From assembly GCA_017396555.1 (NCBI GenBank), contig JAFQLS010000007.1:28196-92195 (forward strand): a stretch of DNA of 64,000 nucleotides. Direction: 5' to 3'. Shown here piece after piece: positions 53,585-61,905 of the stretch. This DNA is from Lachnospiraceae bacterium. GTDB taxonomy: Bacteria > Bacillota > Clostridia > Lachnospirales > Lachnospiraceae. Position 1 is the first letter of the stretch. Every line of letters begins with the position of its first letter. The position numbers and the translations under genes were made by a program. Under the pieces are notes generated by a model. It was given only the letters and a program-made list of their open reading frames with translations, was not told the DNA's origin and made no database searches.

Positions 53585-54904
53585 ATGGTTAAAGTTGTTA
53601 AGTTTGGTGGTAGCTCTCTTGCAAGTGCTGCACAGTTTAAGAAAGTTGCTGATATTATACATGCAGAGGATTCAAGAAGATATATTGTACCGTCTGCACC
53701 AGGTAAAAGAGATGCATCTGATACAAAGGTAACAGATATGTTATATGAATGTTATGGAGCTGCTGCAAAGGGAAAGGCTTACAAGCATTTATTACAGGAT
53801 ATTAAAGATAGATATTATGAAATAATAAATACATTAGGATTAGAACTTTCTTTAGAGAAGGAATTCGATGTAATTGAAGCTTGCTTTATTGGTAAGGCAG
53901 GAAGAGACTATGCAGCTTCTCGTGGAGAATATTTAAATGGCATTATTCTTGCTAATTATCTTGGATATGAATTCATAGATGCAGCAGAAGTTATATTCTT
54001 CGATGATAATGGTAGATTTGATTCAAAGAAGACTAACTATGTATTGGCTGATAGATTAAATGGTGTTGAAAAAGCAGTTATACCTGGTTTCTATGGTTCA
54101 ATGCCAAATGATACAATTAAGACATTTTCGCGTGGTGGCTCGGATGTAACTGGTTCTATTGTAGCAAGAGCTGTAAAGGCTGATTTATACGAGAACTGGA
54201 CAGATGTATCTGGTTTCCTTGTTGCAGACCCAAGAATCATTACAGATCCAAAGGTTATTACAACTATTACTTATAAGGAACTTAGAGAGCTTTCTTATAT
54301 GGGTGCAGGCGTTCTTCACGAAGATGCTATATTCCCTGTAAGAAAAGAAGGTATTCCAATAAATATCAAGAATACAAACCAGCCTGAAGATCCAGGTACA
54401 ATGATTGTTGAAAGTACATCTAAGAAGCCTGAGTATACAATTACAGGTATAGCAGGTAAGAGAGGATTTACAGCAGTTAGTATAGAAAAGGACATGATGA
54501 ATTCTGAACTTGGTTTCTGTAGAAAAGTTCTTGAAGTATTTGAAAAGAATGGTATATCAATTGAACATATGCCATCAGGAATTGATACGATGACAGTTAT
54601 GGTTCATCAGGAAGAATTTGAAGATAAGGAACAGGAGATACTTGCAGGTATTCATAGAAATGTAAGTCCTGATTCTATAGATATTGAATCTGATATTGCT
54701 CTTATAGCAGTAGTTGGTCGTGGTATGAAGTCTAATCGTGGTACAGCAGGACGTATATTCTCAGCCCTTGCACATGCACATGTTAACGTTAAGATGATTG
54801 ACCAGGGTTCAAGTGAGCTTAATATAATCGTTGGTGTATCAACAGATGATTTCGATAAAGCTATGAATGCTATATACGATATATTTGTAAAGACACAGTT
54901 ATAA
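53585..54904 (+). CDS. Aspartokinase
   Basis: Phosphorylates aspartate in the first step of the lysine, threonine and methionine pathways. A 439-residue monofunctional kinase: KFGGSSLASAAQFKKVADII at the N terminus, FSRGGSDVTGSIVARAVKAD for substrate binding, and two C-terminal ACT domains (GFTAVSIEKDMMNSELGFCR; IALIAVVGRGMKSNRGTAGR) that normally mediate feedback inhibition. The effector (Lys or Thr) cannot be read. ATG 53585 has GGAGG at the proper distance; ATG 53570 overlaps it. Confidence 0.93.
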   Translation: MVKVVKFGGSSLASAAQFKKVADIIHAEDSRRYIVPSAPGKRDASDTKVTDMLYECYGAAAKGKAYKHLLQDIKDRYYEIINTLGLELSLEKEFDVIEACFIGKAGRDYAASRGEYLNGIILANYLGYEFIDAAEVIFFDDNGRFDSKKTNYVLADRLNGVEKAVIPGFYGSMPNDTIKTFSRGGSDVTGSIVARAVKADLYENWTDVSGFLVADPRIITDPKVITTITYKELRELSYMGAGVLHEDAIFPVRKEGIPINIKNTNQPEDPGTMIVESTSKKPEYTITGIAGKRGFTAVSIEKDMMNSELGFCRKVLEVFEKNGISIEHMPSGIDTMTVMVHQEEFEDKEQEILAGIHRNVSPDSIDIESDIALIAVVGRGMKSNRGTAGRIFSALAHAHVNVKMIDQGSSELNIIVGVSTDDFDKAMNAIYDIFVKTQL

Positions 54905-54916
54905 AAATGACTTACC

Positions 54917-54968
54917 GGCCTCTGTATATTAGACAGTGAATGAGATGTCTGATATATAGGGGCTTTTT
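54917..54968 (+). terminator. Terminator after the aspartokinase gene
   Basis: A long imperfect stem (about 54918-54936 with 54945-54963, ends GCC/GGC and AGAC/GTCT) followed by TTTTT. Confidence 0.75.
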
Positions 54969-55007
54969 ACATTATAACAATTAGTAATATATCAAATAAA
55001 ATGGAAT

Positions 55008-55099
55008 GTTTGCATATTTATTTTGTTTAATCCATATTGATGCAAAAAATAAATATGCAAACAAAAAAATATATGTTATAATCAATCCTAGTATGCAAA
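55008..55099 (+). promoter_or_regulatory. potA promoter with 17-bp inverted repeat
   Basis: GTTTGCATATTTATTTT (55008-55024) is exactly complementary to AAAATAAATATGCAAAC (55046-55062). The 3' arm falls where the -35 box should be relative to TATAAT (55077-55082), and a third TATGCAAA half-site lies near 55092. No good -35 is present, so a regulator binding this repeat could control the polyamine operon. Which regulator is unknown. Confidence 0.6.
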
Positions 55100-55129
55100 T
55101 ACAAATAACAGGGGAAAGGACCAAGAGAA

Positions 55130-56206
55130 ATGAATAATGATAAACTTATTGATTTAGTAAATATTTCCAAATCATATGGAAAAAATTTGATATTGGATGA
55201 TCTTAATTTGTATGTAAGAGAGAATGAATTTATCACGTTGTTGGGTCCAAGTGGTTGTGGTAAAACTACTACACTGCGTCTGATTGGCGGATTTGAAAGC
55301 CCTGATACAGGAAAAATCATATTTGATGGTAAGGATATTACAGAATTACCACCGAATAAGAGACAGCTTAATACCGTTTTTCAGAAGTACGCTTTATTTA
55401 CACATATGACCATAGCGGAGAACATTGCATTTGGACTTAAGATTAAGAAAAAGAGTAAAAGTTATATTGATGATAAGATTAAATATGCACTTAAGCTAGT
55501 TAATCTTGACGGGTATGAAAATAGAATGGCTGATTCATTAAGTGGTGGACAGCAGCAGCGTATCGCTATTGCAAGAGCTATTGTTAATGAACCAAAGGTA
55601 TTATTACTTGATGAGCCACTCGGAGCACTTGATCTTAAGCTTAGACAGGATATGCAATATGAACTTATCAGATTAAAAGAGGAGCTTGGTATTACATTTA
55701 TATATGTAACACATGACCAGGAAGAAGCTCTTACTATGTCTGATACTATAGTGGTTATGAATCAGGGTTACATACAGCAGATTGGAACTCCGGAGGATAT
55801 TTATAATGAGCCGGAGAATGCTTTCGTTGCTGACTTTATTGGTGATAGTAATATAATTCCTGCTACAATGATAGAAGACAAGGTAGTAGAGATTCTTGGA
55901 ACAAAGTTTAAATGCGTTGACGAGGGATTTGGTAAGAATAAGCCTGTTGATGCAGTTATCAGACCAGAGGATGTTATCCTTGTTGAACCGGATAAGGGAA
56001 TTATAAAAGGTAAAGTTACAAGTCTTATTTTCAAAGGCGTTCATTACGAGATGGAAGTAATGGCTAATGGATATGAGTGGCTTGTTCAGAGTACAAAGCT
56101 TGTGCCTGTAGGAACAGAAGTAGGAATAGATGTTGATCCGTTTAATATACAGATAATGCATAAGCCGGAATCAGAGGATGAGGAGGCCGTAGCATTAGAT
56201 GAATAA
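55130..56206 (+). CDS. potA: Spermidine/putrescine ABC transporter ATPase PotA
   Basis: ATPase of the polyamine importer, 358 residues. Walker A is GPSGCGKTT, signature [14 protein letters not shown], Walker [13 protein letters not shown], switch His in [12 protein letters not shown]-terminal TOBE-type regulatory domain ([20 protein letters not shown]) is present. The 8-bp overlap with potB points to coupling. It is the first gene of potA-potB-potCD. Confidence 0.94.
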   Translation: MNNDKLIDLVNISKSYGKNLILDDLNLYVRENEFITLLGPSGCGKTTTLRLIGGFESPDTGKIIFDGKDITELPPNKRQLNTVFQKYALFTHMTIAENIAFGLKIKKKSKSYIDDKIKYALKLVNLDGYENRMADSLSGGQQQRIAIARAIVNEPKVLLLDEPLGALDLKLRQDMQYELIRLKEELGITFIYVTHDQEEALTMSDTIVVMNQGYIQQIGTPEDIYNEPENAFVADFIGDSNIIPATMIEDKVVEILGTKFKCVDEGFGKNKPVDAVIRPEDVILVEPDKGIIKGKVTSLIFKGVHYEMEVMANGYEWLVQSTKLVPVGTEVGIDVDPFNIQIMHKPESEDEEAVALDE

Positions 56207-57020
56207 AAGAGTTAAGAATTCAATATACGCAAGTCCTTATGTGGTATGGATAATAGCGTTTATTATAATTCCGTTATTGTTTATAGCATATTACGGATTT
56301 ACAGATGGTGAAGGAAACTTCACTATGGAAAATGTCGCTGCTATAACACAGCCTATGTATTATAAAGCATTGTGGTTATCGGTAGAATTATCTGTTTTAA
56401 GCACACTTATATGCTTATTACTGGCGTATCCTCTTGCATTGATTCTTAGAAATATGCATATTGGCAGTAAAGGATTTATAGTATTTATTTTCATACTTCC
56501 TATGTGGATGAATTTCTTATTAAGAACATATGCATGGCAGGCAATACTTGATGTAAATGGTGTGCTCGATCAGTTGTTGGCAGCACTTAATTTGCCGGCA
56601 TTTAATATAATTAATACACCTGCAGCTATAGTATTTGGTATGGTGTATGACTTTTTGCCATTTATGGTATTACCAATATATAATGTGCTAATTAAAATAG
56701 ATGATAATACTATTAATGCTGCAAGGGATTTAGGAGCGGATTATTTTACTACACTTAGAAAAATAATTATTCCTCTTAGCTTACCTGGAATTGCAAGTGG
56801 AATAATAATGGTATTTGTACCAGCACTTACAACATTTGTAATTTCGGATATACTTGGTGGAGGAAAACTTCTTCTTATAGGTAACATCATTGAAAATAAG
56901 GTTAAGGCTGATAATCTTAATATGGCAGCAGGATTATCTTTAATTCTTATGATATTTATTGTTCTTAATATGATGTTTACTGCTAAATACGACAAAAGCG
57001 AAGGGGGTAATATGTTATAA
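56199..57020 (+). CDS. potB: Spermidine/putrescine ABC transporter permease PotB
   Basis: A 273-residue membrane subunit with about six helices and the coupling loop [38 protein letters not shown] and [13 protein letters not shown] are typical of PotB. The stop overlaps the ATG of the PotC-PotD fusion by one base. Confidence 0.93.
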   Translation: MNKRVKNSIYASPYVVWIIAFIIIPLLFIAYYGFTDGEGNFTMENVAAITQPMYYKALWLSVELSVLSTLICLLLAYPLALILRNMHIGSKGFIVFIFILPMWMNFLLRTYAWQAILDVNGVLDQLLAALNLPAFNIINTPAAIVFGMVYDFLPFMVLPIYNVLIKIDDNTINAARDLGADYFTTLRKIIIPLSLPGIASGIIMVFVPALTTFVISDILGGGKLLLIGNIIENKVKADNLNMAAGLSLILMIFIVLNMMFTAKYDKSEGGNML

Positions 57021-58876
57021 TGAAAAACGTAGCTAAAAAGATATATTTAGTACTTATTATGTTATTTCTTTACCTTCCAATAGGAGTACTTATTTTTGCA
57101 TCCTTCAATGATTCCAAGATACTTGGGAAATGGAATGGATTTACACTTAAATGGTATACACAGTTGTTTGAAAATGAAGCTATTTTGAATTCTCTTAGAA
57201 CAACAATATTTCTTGCTACATTATCAGCAATAATTGCTACTGTACTTGGTACACTTGCATGTTTGACAATGAATAGGATGAGGAAAGTGCCAAAGTCGAT
57301 TATTATGAGCATTACGAATATACCTATGTTAAATGCTGAGATTGTTACAGGTCTTGCATTTATGTTGCTTTTCGTTGGAGTAGGTATGTCACTCAGCCTT
57401 TCGACTGTACTTATTGCGCATGTTACATTTTGTATTCCTTATGTGGTGTTAAGTGTTATGCCAAAGGTACAGCAGATAGATAATAATATGTATGAGGCAG
57501 CCCTAGACCTTGGAGCGAGTAAGGCATATGCATTTGTTAAAATAACAATGCCAGATATTATGCCTGGAATATTATCTGGTTTTCTATTGTCATTTACAAT
57601 GTCGCTCGATGATTTTATTATCACACATTTTACAAGAGGTTCGGGGTTTGATACACTTTCTACTAAGATTTATACAGAAGTTAGAAAGGGAATTAAGCCG
57701 GAAATGTACGCTCTTTCTACATTGTTATTTGTAACAGTATTTGTTTTGTTATTACTAGTAAATAAAAAACCGGCAAAGGTTACAGAGCGTTCAAAACATG
57801 CTAAAATCAAGAAATATATTGCAGCAATTGCAAGTATTGCAATTCTTGTGGTTGGTATAGGTTTTGGTGTGACTGGAGGAGCTGGAAATTATACACAGGA
57901 AGTGTATGTATATAACTGGGGTGAATATTTGGACCCTGAAGTTATTACAATGTTTGAAAAAGAGACCGGCATAAAGGTGCATTACGAAGAATTTGAAACA
58001 AATGAAGAAATGTATACAATAGTTGCAACTGGAGCAAGAAATTACGATGTCGTATGTCCGTCTGATTATATGATTCAGAAAATGATTGAAAATGACCTTC
58101 TTGAAGAGGTTGATTTTGATAATATTTCTACATCGGACAATATAGGGCAGCAGTATTATGATAGAGCAAAGGGGTTTGACCCTGAAAATAAATACTGTGT
58201 ACCATATTGTTGGGGAACAGTAGGCATTATGTATAATAAAACTATGGTTGATGAGCCGGTAACAAGCTGGGATATCCTCTGGAATGAGAAATACAAGGAT
58301 AGTATCTTAATGCAGAATAGCGTTAGAGATGCTTACTGTGTTGCATTAAGTAAGCTTGGTTATTCAATTAATACTCTCAATGAAAATGAACTTGAAGAGG
58401 CTACACAGTTATTAATTGACCAGAAACCTTTAGTTCAGGCATATGTTGTAGATCAGGTTAGAGATAAAATGATTAAAAATGCAGCAGCACTTGGTGTTAT
58501 TTATTCAGGTGAAGCAATCTATATGCAGAGAGAGAATGATGACCTTGAATATGTTGTACCTGATGAGGGTTCAAATGTATGGATTGATGGCTGGGTTATT
58601 TTGAAGGAATCAGAGAACAAGGAAGCTGCGGAGAAATGGATTGAATTCTTATGTAGACCGGAAATTGCACTTATGAATTTTGATTATATAACATATTCAA
58701 CTCCTAATGATGCTGCAAGAGCACTTATTGAAGATGAAGAAATAAGAAATAGTATTATAGCATTTCCTGATAATACAATTTTAGAAAGATGTGAAGTATA
58801 CAATTATCTTGGTTCAGAAGGTGATGATTTATATGATTCATACTGGACAAGAGTTGGTGCTGCAGATAGTGAGTAA
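57020..58876 (+). CDS. potCD: Fused polyamine permease PotC and substrate-binding protein PotD
   Basis: A 618-residue fusion in one uninterrupted frame. Residues 1-255 are PotC: six helices, the coupling loop AALDLGASKAYAFVKITMPD and SMSLDDFIITHFT. A further hydrophobic helix near 265-285 then leads into a PotD-type binding protein: VYVYNWGEYLDPEVITMFEK, DVVCPSDYMIQKMIENDLLE, YCVPYCWGTVGIMYN and VWIDGWVIL, where the Trp and acidic residues bind polyamines. The extra helix would bring the receptor to the outer face, so the binding protein needs no signal peptide or lipid anchor. The fusion is known from other Firmicutes. folC begins 3 bp later. Confidence 0.93.
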   Translation: MKNVAKKIYLVLIMLFLYLPIGVLIFASFNDSKILGKWNGFTLKWYTQLFENEAILNSLRTTIFLATLSAIIATVLGTLACLTMNRMRKVPKSIIMSITNIPMLNAEIVTGLAFMLLFVGVGMSLSLSTVLIAHVTFCIPYVVLSVMPKVQQIDNNMYEAALDLGASKAYAFVKITMPDIMPGILSGFLLSFTMSLDDFIITHFTRGSGFDTLSTKIYTEVRKGIKPEMYALSTLLFVTVFVLLLLVNKKPAKVTERSKHAKIKKYIAAIASIAILVVGIGFGVTGGAGNYTQEVYVYNWGEYLDPEVITMFEKETGIKVHYEEFETNEEMYTIVATGARNYDVVCPSDYMIQKMIENDLLEEVDFDNISTSDNIGQQYYDRAKGFDPENKYCVPYCWGTVGIMYNKTMVDEPVTSWDILWNEKYKDSILMQNSVRDAYCVALSKLGYSINTLNENELEEATQLLIDQKPLVQAYVVDQVRDKMIKNAAALGVIYSGEAIYMQRENDDLEYVVPDEGSNVWIDGWVILKESENKEAAEKWIEFLCRPEIALMNFDYITYSTPNDAARALIEDEEIRNSIIAFPDNTILERCEVYNYLGSEGDDLYDSYWTRVGAADSE

Positions 58877-58879
58877 ATT

Positions 58880-60151
58880 ATGAATTATATTGAAGCAAGA
58901 CAATATATAGATGAGGCCATGACACTGGGAAGTGTCCTTGGCCTTTCTAATATTAGAGAATTACTAAATAGAATAGACAATCCACAGGATAAGATTAGGA
59001 TAATACATGTAGCAGGAACAAATGGAAAAGGCTCAACTATAGCCTATCTTAATTCTATATTTATGGAGGCTGGATATAAGGTTGGACGATACATATCTCC
59101 GGCTGTATTTTCTTATAGAGAACGAATGCAGATAAATAGAGTTAATATATCGGAAGAAGAATTTGCTGATATATTATCAGATATGAGTATGCATATTAGT
59201 AAAATGTTAGCAGACGGACATAGTCATCCTACAGCCTTTGAAATTGAGACTGCTATAGCTTATGAATATTTCTATAGAAATAATTGTGATGTAGCAATAA
59301 TAGAAACCGGACTTGGCGGCTTGGAAGACGCAACTAATGTTATTAAGAGTCCTTTAGCTTGTGTTATAACGGATATAAGTCTTGATCATACAGGAGTTCT
59401 TGGTGATACGTTAGAAGAAATAGCAATGCAAAAGGCTGGTATTATTATGGAGAAATCCAGAGTAGTATTGTCAAATCAGCGGGAAGCGGTTGTATCGGTT
59501 GTAGAGGATATTACTCATAAAATGGATGGAGAACTTTATATCACAGGAAAAGCAACTGATATAGTGTGCGAAAAGGGTATGACTTCGTTTACATATGATG
59601 AAGAAAGATATGATACGCATATGCTTGGAACTTATCAGATTAGAAATGCCATAAATGCGATAGAAACAGCAAGGATATTAGGTGTGAACGAATTTGATAT
59701 ATCAGGCAAAGATATTTATATGGGTATAAAAAATGCTGTTTGGGCAGGACGGTTTGAAAAAATATGTGATAAACCGGAAGTTTATATAGATGGTGCACAT
59801 AATCCGGAGGCGGCAGATAGATTTGTGGAGACTCTTGATAAATATTTCTCGGGTGTAAAGAAAATATTTATTATGGGTGTTTTGGCAGATAAGGATTATG
59901 AAGAGGTAGTAAGTAAAACGGTACCTTATGCTGAACATATAATAACGATTACTCCGGATAATATAAGGGCATTAGACGGAGCAGAGCTTGCAAATGTTAC
60001 CAGCCAATATAATGCAAATGTGGAATATCAGAAAGATATGAAAAAAGCTGTTAAGCTTGCAGTCAAAAAAGCTAAAAAAGTAAAGGGAATGGTCATAGCA
60101 TTTGGTTCTTTATCATATCTTGACGAAATTAAAAATATTGTAAAGGGATGA
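58880..60151 (+). CDS. folC: Folylpolyglutamate synthase/dihydrofolate synthase
   Basis: Adds glutamate to dihydropteroate or to folates. A 423-residue Mur-ligase-family ATPase: P-loop VAGTNGKGSTIAYLNSIF, then YISPAVFSYRERMQINR, ETGLGGLEDATNVI, HTGVLGDTLEEIAMQKAGII and YIDGAHNPEAADRF. All motifs of the bifunctional form are present. It starts 3 bp after potCD and overlaps the ORF of folP by 4 bp, so it may share the polyamine operon transcript. Confidence 0.94.
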   Translation: MNYIEARQYIDEAMTLGSVLGLSNIRELLNRIDNPQDKIRIIHVAGTNGKGSTIAYLNSIFMEAGYKVGRYISPAVFSYRERMQINRVNISEEEFADILSDMSMHISKMLADGHSHPTAFEIETAIAYEYFYRNNCDVAIIETGLGGLEDATNVIKSPLACVITDISLDHTGVLGDTLEEIAMQKAGIIMEKSRVVLSNQREAVVSVVEDITHKMDGELYITGKATDIVCEKGMTSFTYDEERYDTHMLGTYQIRNAINAIETARILGVNEFDISGKDIYMGIKNAVWAGRFEKICDKPEVYIDGAHNPEAADRFVETLDKYFSGVKKIFIMGVLADKDYEEVVSKTVPYAEHIITITPDNIRALDGAELANVTSQYNANVEYQKDMKKAVKLAVKKAKKVKGMVIAFGSLSYLDEIKNIVKG

Positions 60152-60156
60152 TTTTG

Positions 60157-60972
60157 ATGATAATAGGTAACAAAGTGTTCGATGTTGAAAATAGAACATA
60201 TATTATGGGTATCTTGAATGTTACACCGGATTCATTTTCGGATGGTGGAAGCTATAATTCAATAGACAGGGCTCTTATACAGGTTGAGAAAATGATAAAT
60301 GAAGGCATGGATATTGTGGATGTAGGTGGTGAATCCACAAGACCCGGCTATACGCAGATTTCGGATGAGGAAGAGATAACAAGGGTTGTTCCTGTTATAG
60401 AAGCTATAAAGAAAAGTTTTGACATACCAATATCTGTTGATACTTATAAAAGTAAAGTGGCAATGGCTTCAATAGATGTGGGAGCAGATTTGATTAATGA
60501 TATATGGGGACTTAAATATGATGAAAATATGGCTGGCATAATTGCAGATAAGAATGTGGTCTGTTGTCTTATGCATAACAGAAACCTCGAACTAAGCCCA
60601 TACACTGATTTTATGGAGGATGTCTTAACGGATATAAGGAAAAGTATAGAAATCGCTATAAGAGCAGGAATTGCCCGTGATAAGATAATAATCGATCCGG
60701 GTGTGGGGTTTGCCAAGTCTTATGAAGAAAATATTAAGGTTCTTAATCAGCTTAAGAGATTTAGTGAACTTAATCAACCGGTTCTACTTGGAACATCAAG
60801 AAAGTCAGTTATAGGCAAGGCTCTTAATCTTGAGGTAGAGGATAGATTAGAGGGAACACTGGCAACTACTGCTCTCGGTGTAATGAACGGATGTGCATTT
60901 GTCAGAGTGCATGATGTAAAGGAGAATAAGAGGGTGGTTAGGATGTTAGAGGCTGTGAAAAAATCATATTGA
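60157..60972 (+). CDS. folP: Dihydropteroate synthase
   Basis: Condenses p-aminobenzoate with the pterin pyrophosphate; it is the sulfonamide target. A 271-residue enzyme with IMGILNVTPDSFSDGGSY, VDVGGESTRPGY, PISVDTYKSKVA, LINDIWG, DKIIIDPGVGFAKSYEENI and LGTSRKSVIG. I prefer ATG 60157, which is 9 nt from AAGGG; ATG 60148 overlaps folC by 4 bp but leaves no RBS spacing. No other folate gene follows; a strong terminator ends the operon. Confidence 0.94.
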   Translation: MIIGNKVFDVENRTYIMGILNVTPDSFSDGGSYNSIDRALIQVEKMINEGMDIVDVGGESTRPGYTQISDEEEITRVVPVIEAIKKSFDIPISVDTYKSKVAMASIDVGADLINDIWGLKYDENMAGIIADKNVVCCLMHNRNLELSPYTDFMEDVLTDIRKSIEIAIRAGIARDKIIIDPGVGFAKSYEENIKVLNQLKRFSELNQPVLLGTSRKSVIGKALNLEVEDRLEGTLATTALGVMNGCAFVRVHDVKENKRVVRMLEAVKKSY

Positions 60973-60979
60973 CAGTACC

Positions 60980-61018
60980 AAGAGTCAAGTATATACTATG
61001 TATATACTTGACTCTTTT
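60980..61018 (+). terminator. Strong terminator between folP and mazE
   Basis: AAGAGTCAAGTATATAC (60980-60996) pairs perfectly with GTATATACTTGACTCTT (61000-61016) across a 3-nt TAT loop, followed by TT. The 17-bp stem also isolates mazEF from folate transcription. Confidence 0.85.
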
Positions 61019-61055
61019 GATATTACAATTTTGATTGGAATGGAGGATGATAAAT

Positions 61056-61298
61056 ATGGTAGCACAAGTAAAAAAGTGGGGGAATAGTCATGGAATAAGA
61101 CTATCTAAGGAATTGTTGTCTCTTGCAGATATTAAAAATGACGATATTCTTGAAGTTGAAATAATAGACGGAAACATTATCCTGAGAAAAGAACAAAGAC
61201 ATAAAACATTAGAAGAACGAGCTATGGCATATGGAGGTAAGTTAGGTCCTTACAGTGAAATATTTGATATCGAACCGGTAGGATGTGAAAGGTGGTAA
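61056..61298 (+). CDS. mazE: MazE-like antitoxin (AbrB fold)
   Basis: An 80-residue antitoxin. The N-terminal swapped-hairpin DNA-binding domain reads QVKKWGNSHGIRLSKELLSL, and the acidic tail would block the toxin. GGAGGATGATAAAT precedes ATG 61056; upstream TTG/ATG starts at 61035-61047 overlap the RBS. The stop codon overlaps the mazF frame, so expression is coupled. Confidence 0.9.
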   Translation: MVAQVKKWGNSHGIRLSKELLSLADIKNDDILEVEIIDGNIILRKEQRHKTLEERAMAYGGKLGPYSEIFDIEPVGCERW

Positions 61299-61603
61299 AA
61301 TTATTGGCAATAGAGCAAGGAGATATTATTAAAATAGAGAATATAAAGGGAAATGTACTTGTTGTAAGTAAGGATTTCTTTAATAAAACGGGTACAATAA
61401 TAGGATGCCCTATAGTAGCGGATATTTTTGAAGATGCACTACATATAAGAATAACTACTAAAGATATTCATGGAGTAGTTCTTTGCGAACATATGCGCCT
61501 TTTTGATATTAATATCAGAGGTTATACTAAAGTAGGTAGAGTGAAATATGAAGAAATAATAGATATAACGGATACGATACAGGGTATATTTGATTATATT
61601 TAA
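61292..61603 (+). CDS. mazF: MazF-like mRNA interferase toxin
   Basis: A 103-residue protein of the MazF/PemK/CcdB fold: EQGDIIKI, VLVVSKDFFNKTGTIIGCPI and HGVVLCEHMRLFDI. MazF cuts single-stranded mRNA. The classic Arg in RPVVVVS is replaced (GNVLVVS), so activity should not be assumed. The start is GTG 61292, or TTG 61304, which is better spaced from AAAGGTGG at 61288-61295. It pairs with mazE as a type II module; no other mobile-element remnants are nearby. Confidence 0.82.
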   Translation: MVKLLAIEQGDIIKIENIKGNVLVVSKDFFNKTGTIIGCPIVADIFEDALHIRITTKDIHGVVLCEHMRLFDINIRGYTKVGRVKYEEIIDITDTIQGIFDYI

Positions 61604-61609
61604 AAAATG

Positions 61610-61638
61610 TTGACAAGATTCAATTTCGAATATACACT
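61610..61638 (+). promoter_or_regulatory. Promoter of the long-hairpin RNA
   Basis: TTGACA (61610-61615), 17 bp, TACACT (61633-61638). The start would be near 61644. Confidence 0.6.
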
Positions 61639-61643
61639 ATATG

Positions 61644-61805
61644 TAAAAGAAAAATCGAAAGGAAAATTTGTTGTATGTTAATTGTTGTAAGAATGGAGAA
61701 TGTGACTAACTAAATAGTCTTGGACGAAGAGTTTTAGTTTTTTACGCTAAGAGTCTGTCCATTTATCTGCCTTACGAATACTTTTAACATTTTGTTTTCT
61801 TTTTA
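61644..61805 (+). ncRNA. Long-hairpin RNA, candidate 6S RNA (or structured leader)
   Basis: The 5' part (61645-61691) is broadly complementary to 61771-61803: AAAAG-AAAA pairs with TTTTCTTTT, then AAAAT, GTT and TGTAAG pair with ATTTT, AAC and CTTACG in order, giving one long interrupted stem. Inside lies an asymmetric open region with a small hairpin GACTA-ACTAAA-TAGTC (61704-61719), then a distal stem TGGAC/GTCCA (61721-61761). A closing stem, a large central bubble with a side hairpin and a distal stem form the 6S RNA plan. The size of about 162 nt is short for 6S. Alternatively this is a regulated leader of the downstream mutS2-like gene. Confidence 0.45.
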
Positions 61806-61824
61806 TATATTTAATTTATCTAAG

Positions 61825-61870
61825 AAATCATGTATTAGTGTGCCATAAGGCAGGTTAGCATGATTTTTTT
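61825..61870 (+). terminator. Terminator after the long-hairpin RNA
   Basis: AAATCATG (61825-61832) pairs with CATGATTT (61859-61866), enclosing TGCC-ATAA-GGCA, followed by T7. An alternative pairing of CTGCCTTA (61767-61774) with TAAGGCAG (61846-61853) would break this hairpin, so conditional termination is possible. Confidence 0.65.
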
Positions 61871-61905
61871 GTTTGTAAAAATAAATTAAGAGAGGACAAT
61901 TAACA

